A stretch of 64,000 bases of DNA from Ascaphus truei (taxonomy: Eukaryota; Chordata; Amphibia; Anura; Ascaphidae), in assembly GCA_036426205.1 (NCBI GenBank), contig CM071571.1:113755306-113819305 (forward strand). The letters are read 5' to 3'. Of the stretch, positions 9,563-21,934 are shown piece by piece; positions within the stretch are counted from its first letter, which is position 1, and every line of letters starts with the position of its first letter. Below the pieces are notes generated by a model. The model did no database searches. It had not been told where the DNA came from and was given only the letters and a program-made list of their open reading frames with translations. Both the position numbers and the translations under genes were made by a program.

Positions 9563-12043
9563 ATGTCCGTGCCATCACCGCAGGATGTCTATGCCTGGGC
9601 CTTAGCGCACCAAGTATCCCCAAGACGTGCGGTTGCAGTGACCGGGGTAGCAATGGATACAGATTTATCTACAGTGCGCACGCAAGTAAGAAGTTGCCCG
9701 GGGTTGGCCACCGCCTGGGTGATAGACTATAAACTGGATATTGCTGGCCGGGGGATCACCTGTCTCCTGTACACCATGAGTGACATATGCTTAGAAACGG
9801 CCCCCCATGTATTAAACCTACCCGAGCCCTCCGCGGAGGACTGCCGCATGATCTACGCTGACTCCCAATCTCCTGAAGAAGCGTCCACTAGTACGGGATT
9901 ACACCCGAGCCAACGAGTGACCAGTACGCCTCGCCGAGTGGACCCCCCTAGGGTCTCTTTCACCCCAAGCGGATTAGGAGGTACCGCCAGCTGGGCCCGG
10001 AGCCCGCTCATCCCACCCAACCCTGATCAACGGTCTGGCGGGACCCCAACCATGCCTGGCATAGGAACGGGGAGCAGTAGTCAGACCCTTAGTGGGAATC
10101 TTGACGTGAACACGATAGTCTCCCAACTAGCCGAAGCTGTAACCATTTCGACGCAAACAGAGAACTACCGGAAACTCAAGGCCTTCTCTGGGATTCTGCC
10201 GACGCCCACGGGAGAAGAGGGGATCGAGGCATGGAGGGACCATACGCTTCAAATCATAGAGGAGTGGTCGTGTTCTGAAGCCAGCAAGAGACAAAGACTG
10301 GTCGAGTGCCTCCGAGGCCCCGCCGCTCGGTTATTGCGAGCGCACCGGAGCGTGGAAGGAGAAGTTACTGCCCAGGAACTAGTGGAAATGCTAATTAAAT
10401 CCTTTGCCAGAAAAGACGACGAAGATGAGCTACTGGCTCAATTCAAAGCCCTCCGACAACGTGAAGGACAAGATTTATCTGCCTTCGTTTGTGACCTACA
10501 GCTGTCCCTGGGCACCCTCCTGGACAAGCATATCATTTCCGTGGCCGGAGCAGACCGATACCGGTTCAAACAGCTACTCAAGGGGTCGTTGCCTGACCAC
10601 AACATAGCTATAATGATGCGGGCCGCCCCGATCGCGGCAGTATCCCCTAAATACGGGGAACTAATGGATTACATAAGAGACCATGAAGTGCAGCGCCATT
10701 TCCATGAATCAAAGAAATCCAAAACTACCCTCAAGAATGACCCTGTGGCCCCCTCGGCCCCAAAGAGTAAGAAACCTTCCACACCAGAGGAGGAAACGAC
10801 CCCCAAGTCGTCTGTTCGGGAAAGTCGTAGTTCTGAGCGGTCCTCATCCACGTATACGGGTCGTCCGGACCGCCGTGAGGTATCTTGCTACAACTGCGGG
10901 AAGAAGGGCCACATCTCGTACTATTGTCCGGAGAAGGAGGACCAACCGGAAGAAAAACCTCCCGACCAACGAAGCACAGCCCGATCGATGGTATGCCGAG
11001 CCCAGACCGTCGGGCCTGAGGTGAACGCCCCTCAGGGAACCACGGATTCTCCTGCTGACGCTGGCCCCAGTGAGGACGCCTCCCCCGGTGAAGCTTGCAG
11101 TCAAGTGGGCCCCGCGGCCATCATGCCCGTGGTAATAGAAGGGATATACGCCTCGGCCCTATTGGACACCGGGTCACAAGTGACCATAATATATCGCAAG
11201 TTCTATGACCAGCACCTTCAACACTGCCCTCTGAGGCCGGCCGAACATATGAAGGTTAGGGGATTGAGTAATGAAGACTACCCCATCGATGGGATTGCAA
11301 GGGTCCAGCTGGACATACTCCAACTGAACACCGGCAAGAAGCACCCTATGCAGGTAGCGGCCATGGTATGCCCGGAGCCCCACGACCATTGTAAATACCC
11401 CATCATCTTGGGAACCAATGCGGACATAGTGCAAGCTATAATTCGAGCTTACTTGAAAGAGACCAACGAGCTGCCGCTGGCCGATTCGCTCCTAGACCCC
11501 GTCTTACGAGAGGAGTGCCATCGGATATATGCCTTGGAGCGTCATGGAGACCTCTACAATCGTCAACGAGGACTGACGACCATATTACCAGGGGGAGTGC
11601 AAAAGATGGCCGTCTGGTGTTGTTATCCTGACCGAGACCAGAACGACCAACTGTTCTCGCTGGAGAGTGAGCCTGAAGAAGAAGAGGTTCAGCGAGGGTA
11701 TAGAGTACTACCCGAAGTAAGGGAATGGACGGCCAAGATCCCTATTAGAACCCACGTGTATGTGCAGAATCTCTCCCCCTTTCCGATGGAGTTTGATGTC
11801 GACCAGAAGTTGGGATGCATATACCCGGTCATCCCGGTGGGAGCCACGCCTCAGGTGAAGGCGGCGGCCGCGCATGAGCGGATAGTCGATCTGGACTTCA
11901 ATTTCGGCGAGTCGACGCTGTCCACAGAGTGGAAAGAGCGGTTGACCACCCAGTTGCTGCAACGACGACATGTGTTCTCCACGAGCGAGATGGATGTGGG
12001 GTGCCAGCCGCAGTGCCCAGCATACCCATTCGGATATGAGTGA
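9563..12043 (+). CDS. gag-pro: Gypsy-1 gag-protease polyprotein, 826 aa, intact frame
   Basis: This is one uninterrupted frame from the first ATG downstream of the primer site. Residues 1-70 (DVYAWALAH...AVTGVAMDT) resemble the N-terminal domain of PNMA-type gag proteins. A capsid-like helical region occupies about 190-380, with LVECLRGPAARLLRA as its best match to Gypsy capsids. A basic/Ser linker follows, then a CCHC zinc knuckle, CYNCGKKGHISYYC, near residue 445. The aspartic protease motif ALLDTGSQVTI is near residue 530. The last 150 residues run into the leader that precedes reverse transcriptase and stop at YPFGYE. Gag would form the particle and package RNA, and protease would cut the polyprotein. 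Its stop coincides with the start of heavy frame disruption in pol, so the termination is probably secondary. Confidence 0.93.
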   Translation: MSVPSPQDVYAWALAHQVSPRRAVAVTGVAMDTDLSTVRTQVRSCPGLATAWVIDYKLDIAGRGITCLLYTMSDICLETAPHVLNLPEPSAEDCRMIYADSQSPEEASTSTGLHPSQRVTSTPRRVDPPRVSFTPSGLGGTASWARSPLIPPNPDQRSGGTPTMPGIGTGSSSQTLSGNLDVNTIVSQLAEAVTISTQTENYRKLKAFSGILPTPTGEEGIEAWRDHTLQIIEEWSCSEASKRQRLVECLRGPAARLLRAHRSVEGEVTAQELVEMLIKSFARKDDEDELLAQFKALRQREGQDLSAFVCDLQLSLGTLLDKHIISVAGADRYRFKQLLKGSLPDHNIAIMMRAAPIAAVSPKYGELMDYIRDHEVQRHFHESKKSKTTLKNDPVAPSAPKSKKPSTPEEETTPKSSVRESRSSERSSSTYTGRPDRREVSCYNCGKKGHISYYCPEKEDQPEEKPPDQRSTARSMVCRAQTVGPEVNAPQGTTDSPADAGPSEDASPGEACSQVGPAAIMPVVIEGIYASALLDTGSQVTIIYRKFYDQHLQHCPLRPAEHMKVRGLSNEDYPIDGIARVQLDILQLNTGKKHPMQVAAMVCPEPHDHCKYPIILGTNADIVQAIIRAYLKETNELPLADSLLDPVLREECHRIYALERHGDLYNRQRGLTTILPGGVQKMAVWCCYPDRDQNDQLFSLESEPEEEEVQRGYRVLPEVREWTAKIPIRTHVYVQNLSPFPMEFDVDQKLGCIYPVIPVGATPQVKAAAAHERIVDLDFNFGESTLSTEWKERLTTQLLQRRHVFSTSEMDVGCQPQCPAYPFGYE

Positions 12044-15000
12044 TTGCCATTCCATTCGGGGACGTTCTCGTGCCTTGCCCCTCGGGATGTGGATCGACTG
12101 TGAGGAACGCCATACAAGAATGGAAAACCGATGGATTGTGACGGAATCGAGCGAGGTGAGGGACCCTACGCGTCGCCCATAGTTGGTGGCTGCCGGAAAA
12201 AAGAACGGTTTCAGATTACGATGTGTATCGACTACCGAACAAGGAACAATCGCACGATCCCGGATCAATTACAAACCTCGCGCATTGAAGAGATCCTTGA
12301 ATGCATGAATGGGAAGTCACTGGTTTAGGTGGCATTGATCTACGATCAGGATAACTATCAGGTCTGCCCATCGACGCAGGAAGACCAGGAAAAACACAGC
12401 TTTCGTCTGCCCCCTGGGATTTTCTATAATTTCACGCAGGCATGTGTATCTATGCCCCAAGGTATATGTGGGGCCCTGCTACGTTCCAAAAGGCTGATGG
12501 AAAAGACCGATCGGAGACATGATTCCCCCGTGGAGTGTCTGGTTACCTGGCCGACATTAATTTTGTCTTGGGAAAACCTATGCACGACAGTCAACAATTG
12601 AGGAGAGGCGTGCTGAAGTGATAGATTGTCGTTGGTCAAGAAGGCCCCCCCCCCAGCTCTGCACGGTCGCCCGCCGCCTCGTCCCCTGTAGATTGGATGT
12701 CAATCAATACGCTACGTACAAACACGCCGATATCCCCCGGACAGTAGCAGGCGACCGAGAACATAACTCCTTCCGCCGACCACAACCCCGCGGCTCCGCG
12801 ATCTCAAAAACTCGTTGCAACTTTGCATACTCCTCTCCCACGCCGACCATCCTGAATCCGACTGGAGGGGCGCGCCTCCGACACACCCCCGGCCACCCCC
12901 CCGTTCCAAGCCCCCCCACTCGCCATCCCCGAGCGCTGTACGCAGGCCTACCTCGTGTGCTCGTTATCTCCGCCGGGGAGCTACTCGGCGACACCCCTAC
13001 GCTCGCGCGGCACGTATACCTCTAGGTCACGCCACTTACCTCGTTCCTATCCCACCCCGTCAGGGTTGGACTCTCCCCACCTTCCGGCCGCGTGCCGCGC
13101 ATCCCCTGGGCTCGATTTCGCCCGGGCCGTACCGCCTTGCACACCATGACTCCGCGGGCAGCCTCACCTGAACCAGTCCGCTGGCCCCGAGAGAGCTTCA
13201 AAATAGAAAGTTTTACACTCTTCTCACCACCACGTCTTTGTTTGGAGACCTAATCCGACGAACGCAAAGGCCATTTGCAGTGTTTTCCTTTATCCGAAGA
13301 ACAGTAGATTAGGCTAGGTCCATCCTAAACCCCTCTCTGGCCCATGCGGTTGTTCACCCCCACTCCTCTGGCGCCCAACATCCGCACCAGGCGGCCGCGC
13401 AGCCCCTGCACGAGAACAGCACCCATCCCACGGGCCCTGGCGGGGGACCCTATATGTCGCGGGCACTACTAGCCTTCCATCACTTGCACAAATTTCCTCA
13501 ATGAGGACTTAGCCTGCCCCGGCGTACAGCCTTCCCGTTAAACGCGGTGGTATTCTACCCTCCCAGCCGCGACCCCGCCCGGCTCTCGGGCCGTAGCCTG
13601 GCCAGATATTGAGCCACGGACGTTATTTGCACCTTTTGAAGAGTTTTGAAGCTATCTCTCGACAAGTGTAGGTTTTGTCACACCTCGGGTGACCTACGAG
13701 AGGGACACATCGTGTCTGCCCAGGGGAGTGCTACTGATCCAGCCAAGGTAGAAGCTGTGGGTGAACTGGCCACGTCCCGATAATGTCACGGAACTGCGGT
13801 CCTCTCGGTTCTGTGGGTATTACCGTCGGTTTGTGGAAGGGTATCTAAGTCGAGCTCAAACACCCTGAACAATTTGCTGATGAAGATATACCCTGAAGAT
13901 ACTGGGGAGAAAGGCCACGTCGGCCGTCAACCGTTTGGCGATAAGTGGACGCTGAGTGTGAACGGGCCTTCGAACTTGAAGAAAAGTCTGACTGAAGCAC
14001 CAGTGTGCTGGGCTATGTTGATCCAGAACAACCGTATGTCCTGCATGTGGATGCCCAGCCTCAATGGGCTGGGTGCGTCCTGCATCAGAAGCACCCCGAA
14101 AGGTCTTCGGCCTGTAGCCTACGTCAAGCCGCAGTCTGACACCCACTGAGCAGAGATACCCCGTCCCACAAGTTGGAGTTTCTGGCTCTCAAGTGGGCGA
14201 TCACCGAGAAGCTTCACGATTACTTGTACGGTTTGTCACCTTCAGAAGTAAGGACGGATAAACAATCCCTCACGTACATCAATACGTCGGCACCAAATTA
14301 GATGCAGCCGGCCACAGATGGCAGGCTGCCCTCAGTAACTACCGCTTCTCCCTGAAGTATAAGCGCGGGCCCATTGAATATTGGGCGCGGACGCCCTCTA
14401 CCGAAGGCCAAGGACTACTCGCTACCCCGATTGCGAGGGAATGGGAAGAAACTTCCCGGCCCCCGGAGTGGGGCGGCTATGTGTTAAAACTGCAGCCATA
14501 GTTAATGACCAAGGCCTCTCTCCGAGTTACCGAGTGGCTGACTCCTTGGGATGCCCAGTCGCAGGCTGTCCCTGCCGCCTACTGGACCCAAAAGGGATGC
14601 ACCTCACGCATGACAAGGTGTTCCGGTGGAAAGATCTGGATAGACTACCAAATTCGAGATCCGGTCGCTAGTATCATCAGGCACGCCGTTGAAAAGAGGA
14701 ACCCCACCTTCTGAAACGGCTGCGCCCAATGACTTGGTGGCATTGCTCATGCGGAAGGAAGACTGGGAAAATTTGAAATAGACAATGGCTTGCTCTATCG
14801 GGTGGTGCAAATACCACAATCACCCGGATAGGAGACAACTAGTTCTACCTAAGAACTTACAATATCTGGTTGTGAAGTCTTGCACGATGAACATGGGCAT
14901 CTCGGTGTAGAGAAGACTTTTGGGCTGGTCTGAGACCGGTTCTTCTGGCCCAGAGGGGGAACGGCGGTGGAACAACACCGTGTGTGGTGTGGTTCAACGC

Positions 15001-15960
15001 AAGACACGTTGCCCTACCAGAGCAGCTCCCATGGCCCATCTGAAGAGTTCTGGTCCAATGGACATTGGTTGTGTATGGACTTTTTATGTATCGAACCTGA
15101 TAGCCGAGATCGGGGTAACGTGCTGGTGGTCATCACGGACCATTACACCGATATGCCCAGGCCTTCCCCACCAAAGACCAGAAGGCTATCACGGTCGCGA
15201 AAGTGCGTATGGGAGAAAAAGTTCTTCGTTATTTACGGTCTTCCACAACCGACTCCACTCTGACCAAGGGCGGAGATTTTGAGAGTACTCTTATCCAGAG
15301 AATTACTAAAATGCTGAACGGCGCCCAAATCCAGAGACACTCCGTTACCACCGAGGAGATGCTTGCTTCCGAACGATTCACAGACCTTGACATGCGGAAC
15401 TCGATGGGAACGAGAGAAATAGAATGGAGTCGCACTGTGATGAGAGAACGTTGGATACCAAGGGAACAAAAACAGTAAATCCGACCGATGACGGTACACG
15501 AGGTCCCTGGTTCTCTCCATACTTCCTCATTGTTTGGGCGGGAGGCAAGACTCCCCGTGGATGTGCGTCTTCGAGTCTCAACGGATGGGATACACAATGC
15601 TACCCATTTCAAGTATGTGCAAAGCTAAAGGACAGTTTTGCAGCGAGCTTACCAACGGCTGAGAAGTCTACAGCTAAACTGAATGCTGGCAATAAGAACG
15701 ATACGACAACAAAGTCCAGTATCGAGAGGTTACGTCCTGGGGACGCTGTGTTACTTCGTAATTTGGGGAGTCCCCGGAAAAACATAAAACTGGCAGACCG
15801 ATGGGAGAGAGATGGCGTATATGAGGTAGAGTCACAGATGCCCGGCCTCCCGGTCTATCGCATCAAAGACACAGACGGGCCGGGGGTGGTAAAGGTTGGC
15901 ATCGTAATCACTTCTCCCTATCCCCCAAGTGGGAGACGAAAGAAGAAGAAATACAGGCCA
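12044..15960 (+). pseudogene. pol: Gypsy-1 pol (RT, RNase H, integrase), heavily frameshifted
   Basis: Pieces in changing frames appear in the usual Gypsy order. RT begins near 12130 with a YASPI segment, then CIDYRTRNNRTIPDQ near 12220, and MPQGICGA near 12455. After an insertion RT resumes at about 13637. RNase H follows near 13860-14400 (LHVD-type motif, then ALKWAI). The integrase zinc region is near 14880-15010, the core near 15050-15420, and a C-terminal LRPGDAVLLRNLG motif near 15730. The last frame stays open to 16110. Most breaks look like single-base losses. Pol would have copied the RNA and inserted the DNA, but this copy cannot make an intact product as assembled. Confidence 0.85.
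12640..13636. other. About 1 kb C-rich foreign insert inside Gypsy-1 RT
   Basis: Recognisable RT sequence stops near 12635 and resumes at about 13637 (TTGAAGAGTTTTGAAGC). The stretch between is strikingly C-rich on the plus strand, starts with a run of nine or ten C, and matches no retroelement domain I know. The frames are open only because of base composition. It has no terminal repeats or clear target duplication. It may be a real insertion or low-quality assembled sequence. Confidence 0.6.
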
Positions 15961-16550
15961 CACCGCTCAACGGTGAGTCCGATCTATCAGGAGTGGGTCA
16001 AGAGACTGTTAAATAACGAGACCCACTCTGAAACTCTGAAGACCCTATGGAGGGACCCTCTCAAAGGGACTATTCCACAGAAGGGGCATCTCCCGGGGAG
16101 CTACGGGTAAGGGGCCCCGTAGGCCAATGCCTACTAAGGTGGCACCAACAGGCCACCTTTGGATCCACAGAGCCCGTGCTTTGTGCCTAACAGAGACTGT
16201 TCAGAGACATTTCTCCTCAAGGGAAGAGGCTGAGCCTCAGGACTGTACTTATTACTCCCCAGAGGGAGTTGCTGAAGAACAAACTCCGTAGGGAGCCAAA
16301 GGGGCAGGTACCCTCCAACTCGGGGTAACCTATGATCAAATGGGGGCACCCCATTATGAGGCTCCATGCGTGGTCTCGGAGCAAAATCCAATCCGTGATT
16401 GTGATGCTCACAGAATTGTGTAACCTTGTTTAAAGTTGATGCAATGTGCTAAGTTGTATTCGTACCAGATGCATTTTTTATATAACGTTTGTGTATAGTA
16501 GTAAGTTATGTGGTCCAAGCGGGGACGTTGGAGTTTCACCAGTGGGAGGA
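15961..16550 (+). other. Gypsy-1 3' untranslated region with polypurine tract
   Basis: The region between the end of pol and the 3' LTR. The final GTGGGAGGA (16542-16550), directly before the LTR, is the probable polypurine tract used to prime plus-strand synthesis. No further gene such as env was recognised. Confidence 0.6.
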
Positions 16551-17871
16551 TGTAGCCAGGTCCCCTCGCGCACTCGCCACCCTTCCCGTTGCGGACGAGC
16601 CGGGTGTGTTGCTGTGCGGCCGGTTGCCATGGTGGGATCGGGCGGTTGCCGGGGGACGCGATCGGGCGGTTGCCGAGGCGCGTCACGTCGTTAGGGTCCC
16701 GGCGGCTAGCGGAGCAGGGCGCCGCCTGACAGTTAGTTCGCGCATGCGCAGGAGGCCAGCTAGCGCGGGAGGGGCCCCAGATAGCTCGCAGCATGCGCGA
16801 GAATAGACGGCCAGCCCCCAGGGTGCATAGGGGCAGGACACTGACGCCAGGGAGCCAATAGGGCTAAGGGATTTGCCCGGGAAGAGAGATACTTTTCGCG
16901 GGGGTTTGCAGTGAGACAGGCACTCAGGATCCAGACCAGTTAGGGGTAAGAGGTGGGTGCAGGGGTCAGTGACCCTCTGCATAGGCCAGCAGCCCCCAGG
17001 GTCCCAGTTAGGTCCTGAGCCACCTAATAGCTTGTGGAGCTTAGGGACAGGCCCTAGATAGGGACACTGCCACCATTATTTGGTCAATAGTCAGGGACAC
17101 AGTGCTGAAGCCGTGCGGCCCTGCGAGGTGGGTTATGGGCTCGGAACAACCACAAAAGACCCAAGACTAGGAGAGACATTGTTCGCGCTGGACTTTCAAC
17201 CCACGCGGTGTGGAGGACAACGTCGGATCGTGCGGATTGATATCGCGTGGTACCCGTGTGGAGCCCGGGCAAGGTAACCGCAAATCACGTGCACCAACCA
17301 GCCTATCACCAAACATAGTGCTGCGCAGTACACACACATATGCACAGTGGTATTTGACTCTGGGAGTACGAGACATTTGGGTGGGGGGTTACTGGACACG
17401 GGTGGGGTCAATGTGTGGTGGTAGCGTCCGCCGTGACGCCTAGAGGTGGTAGCGTCCGCCGTGACGCTAGGCTGGTAGGTCGCCGTACGCCTAGAGGTGT
17501 AGGTCCGCGTGACGCCTAGTGTGGTTAGTGTCCGCCGTGACACCCAGTGTGGTTAGTGCCCGCGTGGCGCAGGATGATGTTATGATGTTATTGTATGATA
17601 TATGTAGATATAGTTGGTTATGCAGTAAAGCCAGTCCGTTTTAATTCGTTCGCTTTGTTGGTTGTTTCCTGTGAGGGCCTCCTCCCACTCCGTTGGGACC
17701 CTCCCAGGTGGAGGCGTTGCACCTAGAGATGTATAGGATGTATGTACCCAGGTTCCCGTGGCGGAAGCTCAGCCCTCCGTGGGCCAACAGGTATGCACCA
17801 CAACTGCGTAACCTTGCATGTTTTACACCTCCACAGTATTATCGCGAGTGGGTGGGGGAATACCCGTTACA
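16551..17871 (+). repeat. 3' LTR of Gypsy-1 (1,321 bp)
   Basis: It matches 8192-9482 throughout and is followed by AACA (17872-17875), the partner of the target duplication. Differences from the 5' LTR are dominated by one-base deletions or insertions rather than substitutions, for example in the 17270-17330 and 17470-17530 stretches. Confidence 0.93.
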
Positions 17872-20499
17872 AACAATATTTCTCAATGCCATGTTTGCCT
17901 TTACACTTTTTGTCACTTCCTTTATAGAACAAACTGTGATGGATAGCTTAAATTCAGATATTGGTTATCATCTGTATATATGCTACATTTAAGATAAATA
18001 ATGTTACATAAAAAAATTAGGAGGACAACACATGAAAAGCCTTTAAATCGCAGCTTCATGAATGTGTTCACTGGTTAGTAAGCTTTATACTTCAGTCTCT
18101 TAATCACAAGAAGATTTTAACACTTTTATGTGAATTCTGTTTTTTTTTTCCCAATATGAATGTCCCTTTTATCATCATAAGATGTCTCAGTAGTATCCAT
18201 GGGGTGCATTATCTTTTCTTTCATTAAACCACTTCATACAAAATATCAAAATGCTTATTTTCCCTGTAGATAGCAAGATGTGTACAAAATCCTAAACAAC
18301 AATGAAGTAAATCATTTAGAAGTAGGAGCTTTCTACACATTGGTAAAGGCTTTCTGTTACATTTACCGAACAATGAAAACGAAAAGAAAAAACAGCAGAA
18401 ATGTATAATATCAAAGAAAAGTATATTTAGAATAAATATATTAACAATATGTATTTTAATATTATGTCAAACGGTTCGGTTATTTGTTGCTTTGTTGCTC
18501 CTGTTCCATTTGCTGCCTGTGAAGTCATTTCACAGTTTTGGAGAAAGGTTGAGCTCCCAAATTTGAATCAGACTACACGTCTTCATAGAACATTGATAAG
18601 GGACCAGAATCTCATAAAAGAAAAAGAAAAAACTACAATCATACAGGTAATGTTCAGGTTAACAAGCAATAATTAGTCTTTCATTACAAAAAAACATGGA
18701 ACCTTCTACCTTACAAGAGTAATTCTGAGTCAGAGTTTAACTCACTCTTTCCTACACAAGCAATCATGAAAGGAAAGATATGGGAACATATTATGAAGTT
18801 TTAGACATACCGTACAATGGTGCAGTGGCTGGTAATGATTTCTAAAATACATCTCTAAGGGCTAGATCTGCAAAGCTCAGTTATTGACTTAAGTGCTAAT
18901 GGGTATCTTCAAAGCTCACTAACATAGTGTTAAGTGTTGTTTTCAGCCATTATGGACGCTTGACTGTCTCAAAATAGCACACCTTAGATATGCTATATGA
19001 ATATGCAAAGTATTTTAAATATCTCACAAAGGATGTCTGTAAGACTACTGCATACTGAGCCATTACTTCTGATGAAGGGGTGCCAGTGTCAAGCACAATA
19101 TGATCAGAACCCACAGCCTCTGCTATTAAGGACAGCATCTCTAGCATTAATCTCAGATGCTGGATATCTCCACTGTTCAAAGCATACTCTACTGTCTACA
19201 TTATTACCTAATTGTACTTGTGAACACTCTCCTGGCTTCCTTTAAAAGCAGACCACTTCCAGGTTGCCCAGATATATTTGGAGAATCGCTGTAACTGATA
19301 TCTTGAAAAAACTTCACCATGGACAGGCACTAATAAGGCTAGGCACAGGATGCCGACCTCAAGGATCTATTCCGTCTCCTAACTACCATTTAAGCCTCCT
19401 GTATAAGCCAAAGATCCCCTGCCATGCTATCTTTTTTTTGTGTGCACCAGGAAGCTGTTATGATTATATCCACCAAACTACATCCTGAAAGGCAAACCAC
19501 TGCCCCATGCTAAGAAGCACCTACCAGATGACTTACCATCATAGCCCACAAAAATTCCAGCACAAAGGCAGCAATAAACAACTTACCTTGAAATAGAGAA
19601 GCACACACCTTGAGTGTATCTTGCAAAAGCCTTCAAGCACTAGTGCCAGCCTGCACCATTGAAACCCTTTGAGTCCTGTAACTACCCTATATACCACAAA
19701 GTTTTGATGGATTCCCCAAACTGAACAACGTTATAAATAAAATTAAACCCACCATCTTCATTTTCACTGAACAGCCCGCAGTCCATTTCTTTAAGCATAG
19801 CACATACGTTTGCAATGTTTCAAACTCCTTGACCTCAAATCCCAGTTCACCTACCACATTCAGATATTCCCATCAGGCAGCCACATATGTTCCTCATGTA
19901 CCAGATCAATTGACGCTAGTTCCATTACTGGTCTACTGCCACGTCCCAAAGCTACTGGAGGAGATTGCACCCCCAAGCCATTCACTGCTTCCACTCTCCA
20001 AAATTGCCAGTGTAGAAAATTACTTTCCGATAAGCAAGACAGTAACCCCATAACATAACCACAATGACCAGGGGGCAAAGCCAAATTCTTAACCAAGGGT
20101 GAACCGCCCAAGTCTCAGGGCACTATGACCCCTTGAAGTAAGCTCAGAAGTCTATTGACCACACAGCATCTGTAAAACGTTGATGTGCCTTTTAGATACC
20201 ACAAAAATCTTTTCCCTGACATCACATGAACAAAATTATATCGAACATAGCCCCCACAGTAGCCACAGCCAGATGCTTTCAATATACCCTTGTAACAGGG
20301 AAGCAACGCTGTCTCAATGAGGCTGCAATACAAAGTCCACATAGTCTGAGAAACTAACAGGGAGCTGGTTAATTGCAGCTAGACAATTAACCAGGTGCCA
20401 CCTGGTAATCAGACAGGTTTTAAACTCCAAAAAAAAAAAAAAACAGAAAATTTCATTTTGCCAGGTTACGACAGATCCAATGTGATCATTCTTCCTGTA
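17872..20499. other. No gene seen in 2.6 kb; possible short repeat remnants
   Basis: AT-rich sequence. Around 18861 a GGGCTAGATCTGCAAAGCTC segment looks like the edge of a Harbinger-type MITE, but no partner end was found. I see no supported coding exon, tRNA or simple repeat apart from homopolymers. Confidence 0.45.
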
Positions 20500-20635
20500 A
20501 ATATACAGGTAAATAAGAATTTTAACCTAGGTGAGTGTTAGGCTCTGCTACGGTCATGCCTTGTAAGTGGCAGCAGGCTTAAGATGCTTTGGCCAAAGGG
20601 TTAAACTAAATGACCCTTTTTACAAGAGATATATA

Positions 20636-21934
20636 CAGTTAGGTCCAGAAATAATTGGACACTGACTCAATTTTCATAATTTTGGCAATGTACACCACCA
20701 CAATGGATTTGAAATGAAACAACTGCTCGATCAGGTTGAGATCAGATGATTGACTCGGGCATTGCAGAATATTCCATTTCTTTGCCTTAAAAAAACTCCT
20801 GGGTTGCTTTCGCAGTATGTTTTGGGTCATTGTCCATCTGTAAAGTGAAGCGCTGTCCAATCAATTTTGCTGAATTTGGCTGAATCTGAGCAGACAATAT
20901 ATCCCTATACACTTCAGAATTCATCTGGCTGCTTCTGTCTTCTGTCCCATCATCAATAAACACTAGTGACCCAGTGCCATTGTAAGCCATGCATGCCCAT
21001 GCCATCACACTGCCTCCACCGTGTTTTACAGATGATGTGGTATGCTTCAAATCATGAGCCGTTCAAAGCCTTCTCCATACTTTTTTCTTCCCATCATTCT
21101 GGTACAGGTTTATCTTAGTTTCATCTGTCCAAAAATGCTGTTCCAGAACTGAGCTGGCTTTTTTTGATATTGTTTGGCAAAGTCTAATCTGGCCTTTCTA
21201 TTCTTGAGGCTTATGAATGGTTTTCACCTTGTGGTGAACCCTCTGTATTTGCACTTGTGAAGTCTTCTCTTTATGGTAGACTTTGATAATGATACGCCTA
21301 CCTCCTGGAGTGTTCTTCACTTGGCTGGATGTTGTGAAGAGGTTTTTCTTTACCATGGAAATGATCCTACGATCATCCACCACTGTTGTCTTCCGTGGAT
21401 GTTCAGGCCTTTTTGTGTTGCAGAGCTCACCAGTGCGTTCTTTTTTTTCTCAGAATGTACCAAACTGTTGATTTGGCCTCTCCTAATGTTCCTGCTATCT
21501 CTCTGATGGATTTTCTTTTTTTTTGCAGCCTAAGGATGCCCTGTTTCACTTGCATTGAGAGCTCCTTTGCCGCATGTTGTGGGCTCACAGCAACAGCTTC
21601 CAAATGCAAATGCCACACCTGGAATCAACTCCAGACCTTTTACCTGCTTAATTGATGATGAAATAACGAAGGAATAGCCCACACCTGTCCATAAAACAGC
21701 TTTTGAGTCAATTGTCCAATTACTTTTGGTCCCTTGAAAAAGAGGGGGCTACATATTAAAGAGATGTAATTCCTAAACCCTTCCTCCAATTTGGATGTGA
21801 ATACCCTCAAATTAAAACTGATAGACTGCACTTTAATCCCATATTCATTATTTAACTGTAACTTGAATTTATTTTGTTACACAGCCGAAATAACAAATTT
21901 TGTATCAGTGTCCTATTATTTACGGACCTAACTG
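20636..21934 (-). mobile_element. Tc1-type DNA transposon, 1,299 bp, inactive
   Basis: The ends are CAGTTAGGTCC and GGACCTAACTG, each next to a TA, the normal target of Tc1/mariner elements. An inner repeat of the terminal motif (CAATTGTCCAATTACTTTTG near 21710) gives the inverted/direct repeat layout known in vertebrate Tc1 elements. The empty insertion site is preserved at 48985-49230. Confidence 0.92.
20660..21618 (-). pseudogene. Tc1 transposase remnant
   Basis: Transposase would bind the element ends and catalyse cut-and-paste. Fragments in the right order are visible on the minus strand. An N-terminal helix-turn-helix segment (21618-21427) has KKRKSIREIAGTLGEAKSTV. A linker piece spans 21383-21198 (GGRRIIIKVYHKEKTSQVQI). 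The DDE catalytic part (21050-20787) has HGGGSVMAWACMA and LQMDNDPKHTAKAT. A last piece holds PSQSSDLNLIEQLFH (about 20770-20700). They lie in different frames with stops between them, and the total span is shorter than a full 340-residue transposase gene, so it is dead. Confidence 0.88.

Noticed and set aside
12618..13171. Frames of 118-135 codons in the C-rich insert
   Set aside because: Pro/Arg-rich translations in several frames with no motif; expected from C-rich sequence.
19060..19100. CTGATGAAGGGG as a possible further hammerhead core
   Set aside because: No following GAAA or pairing stem within the expected distance.
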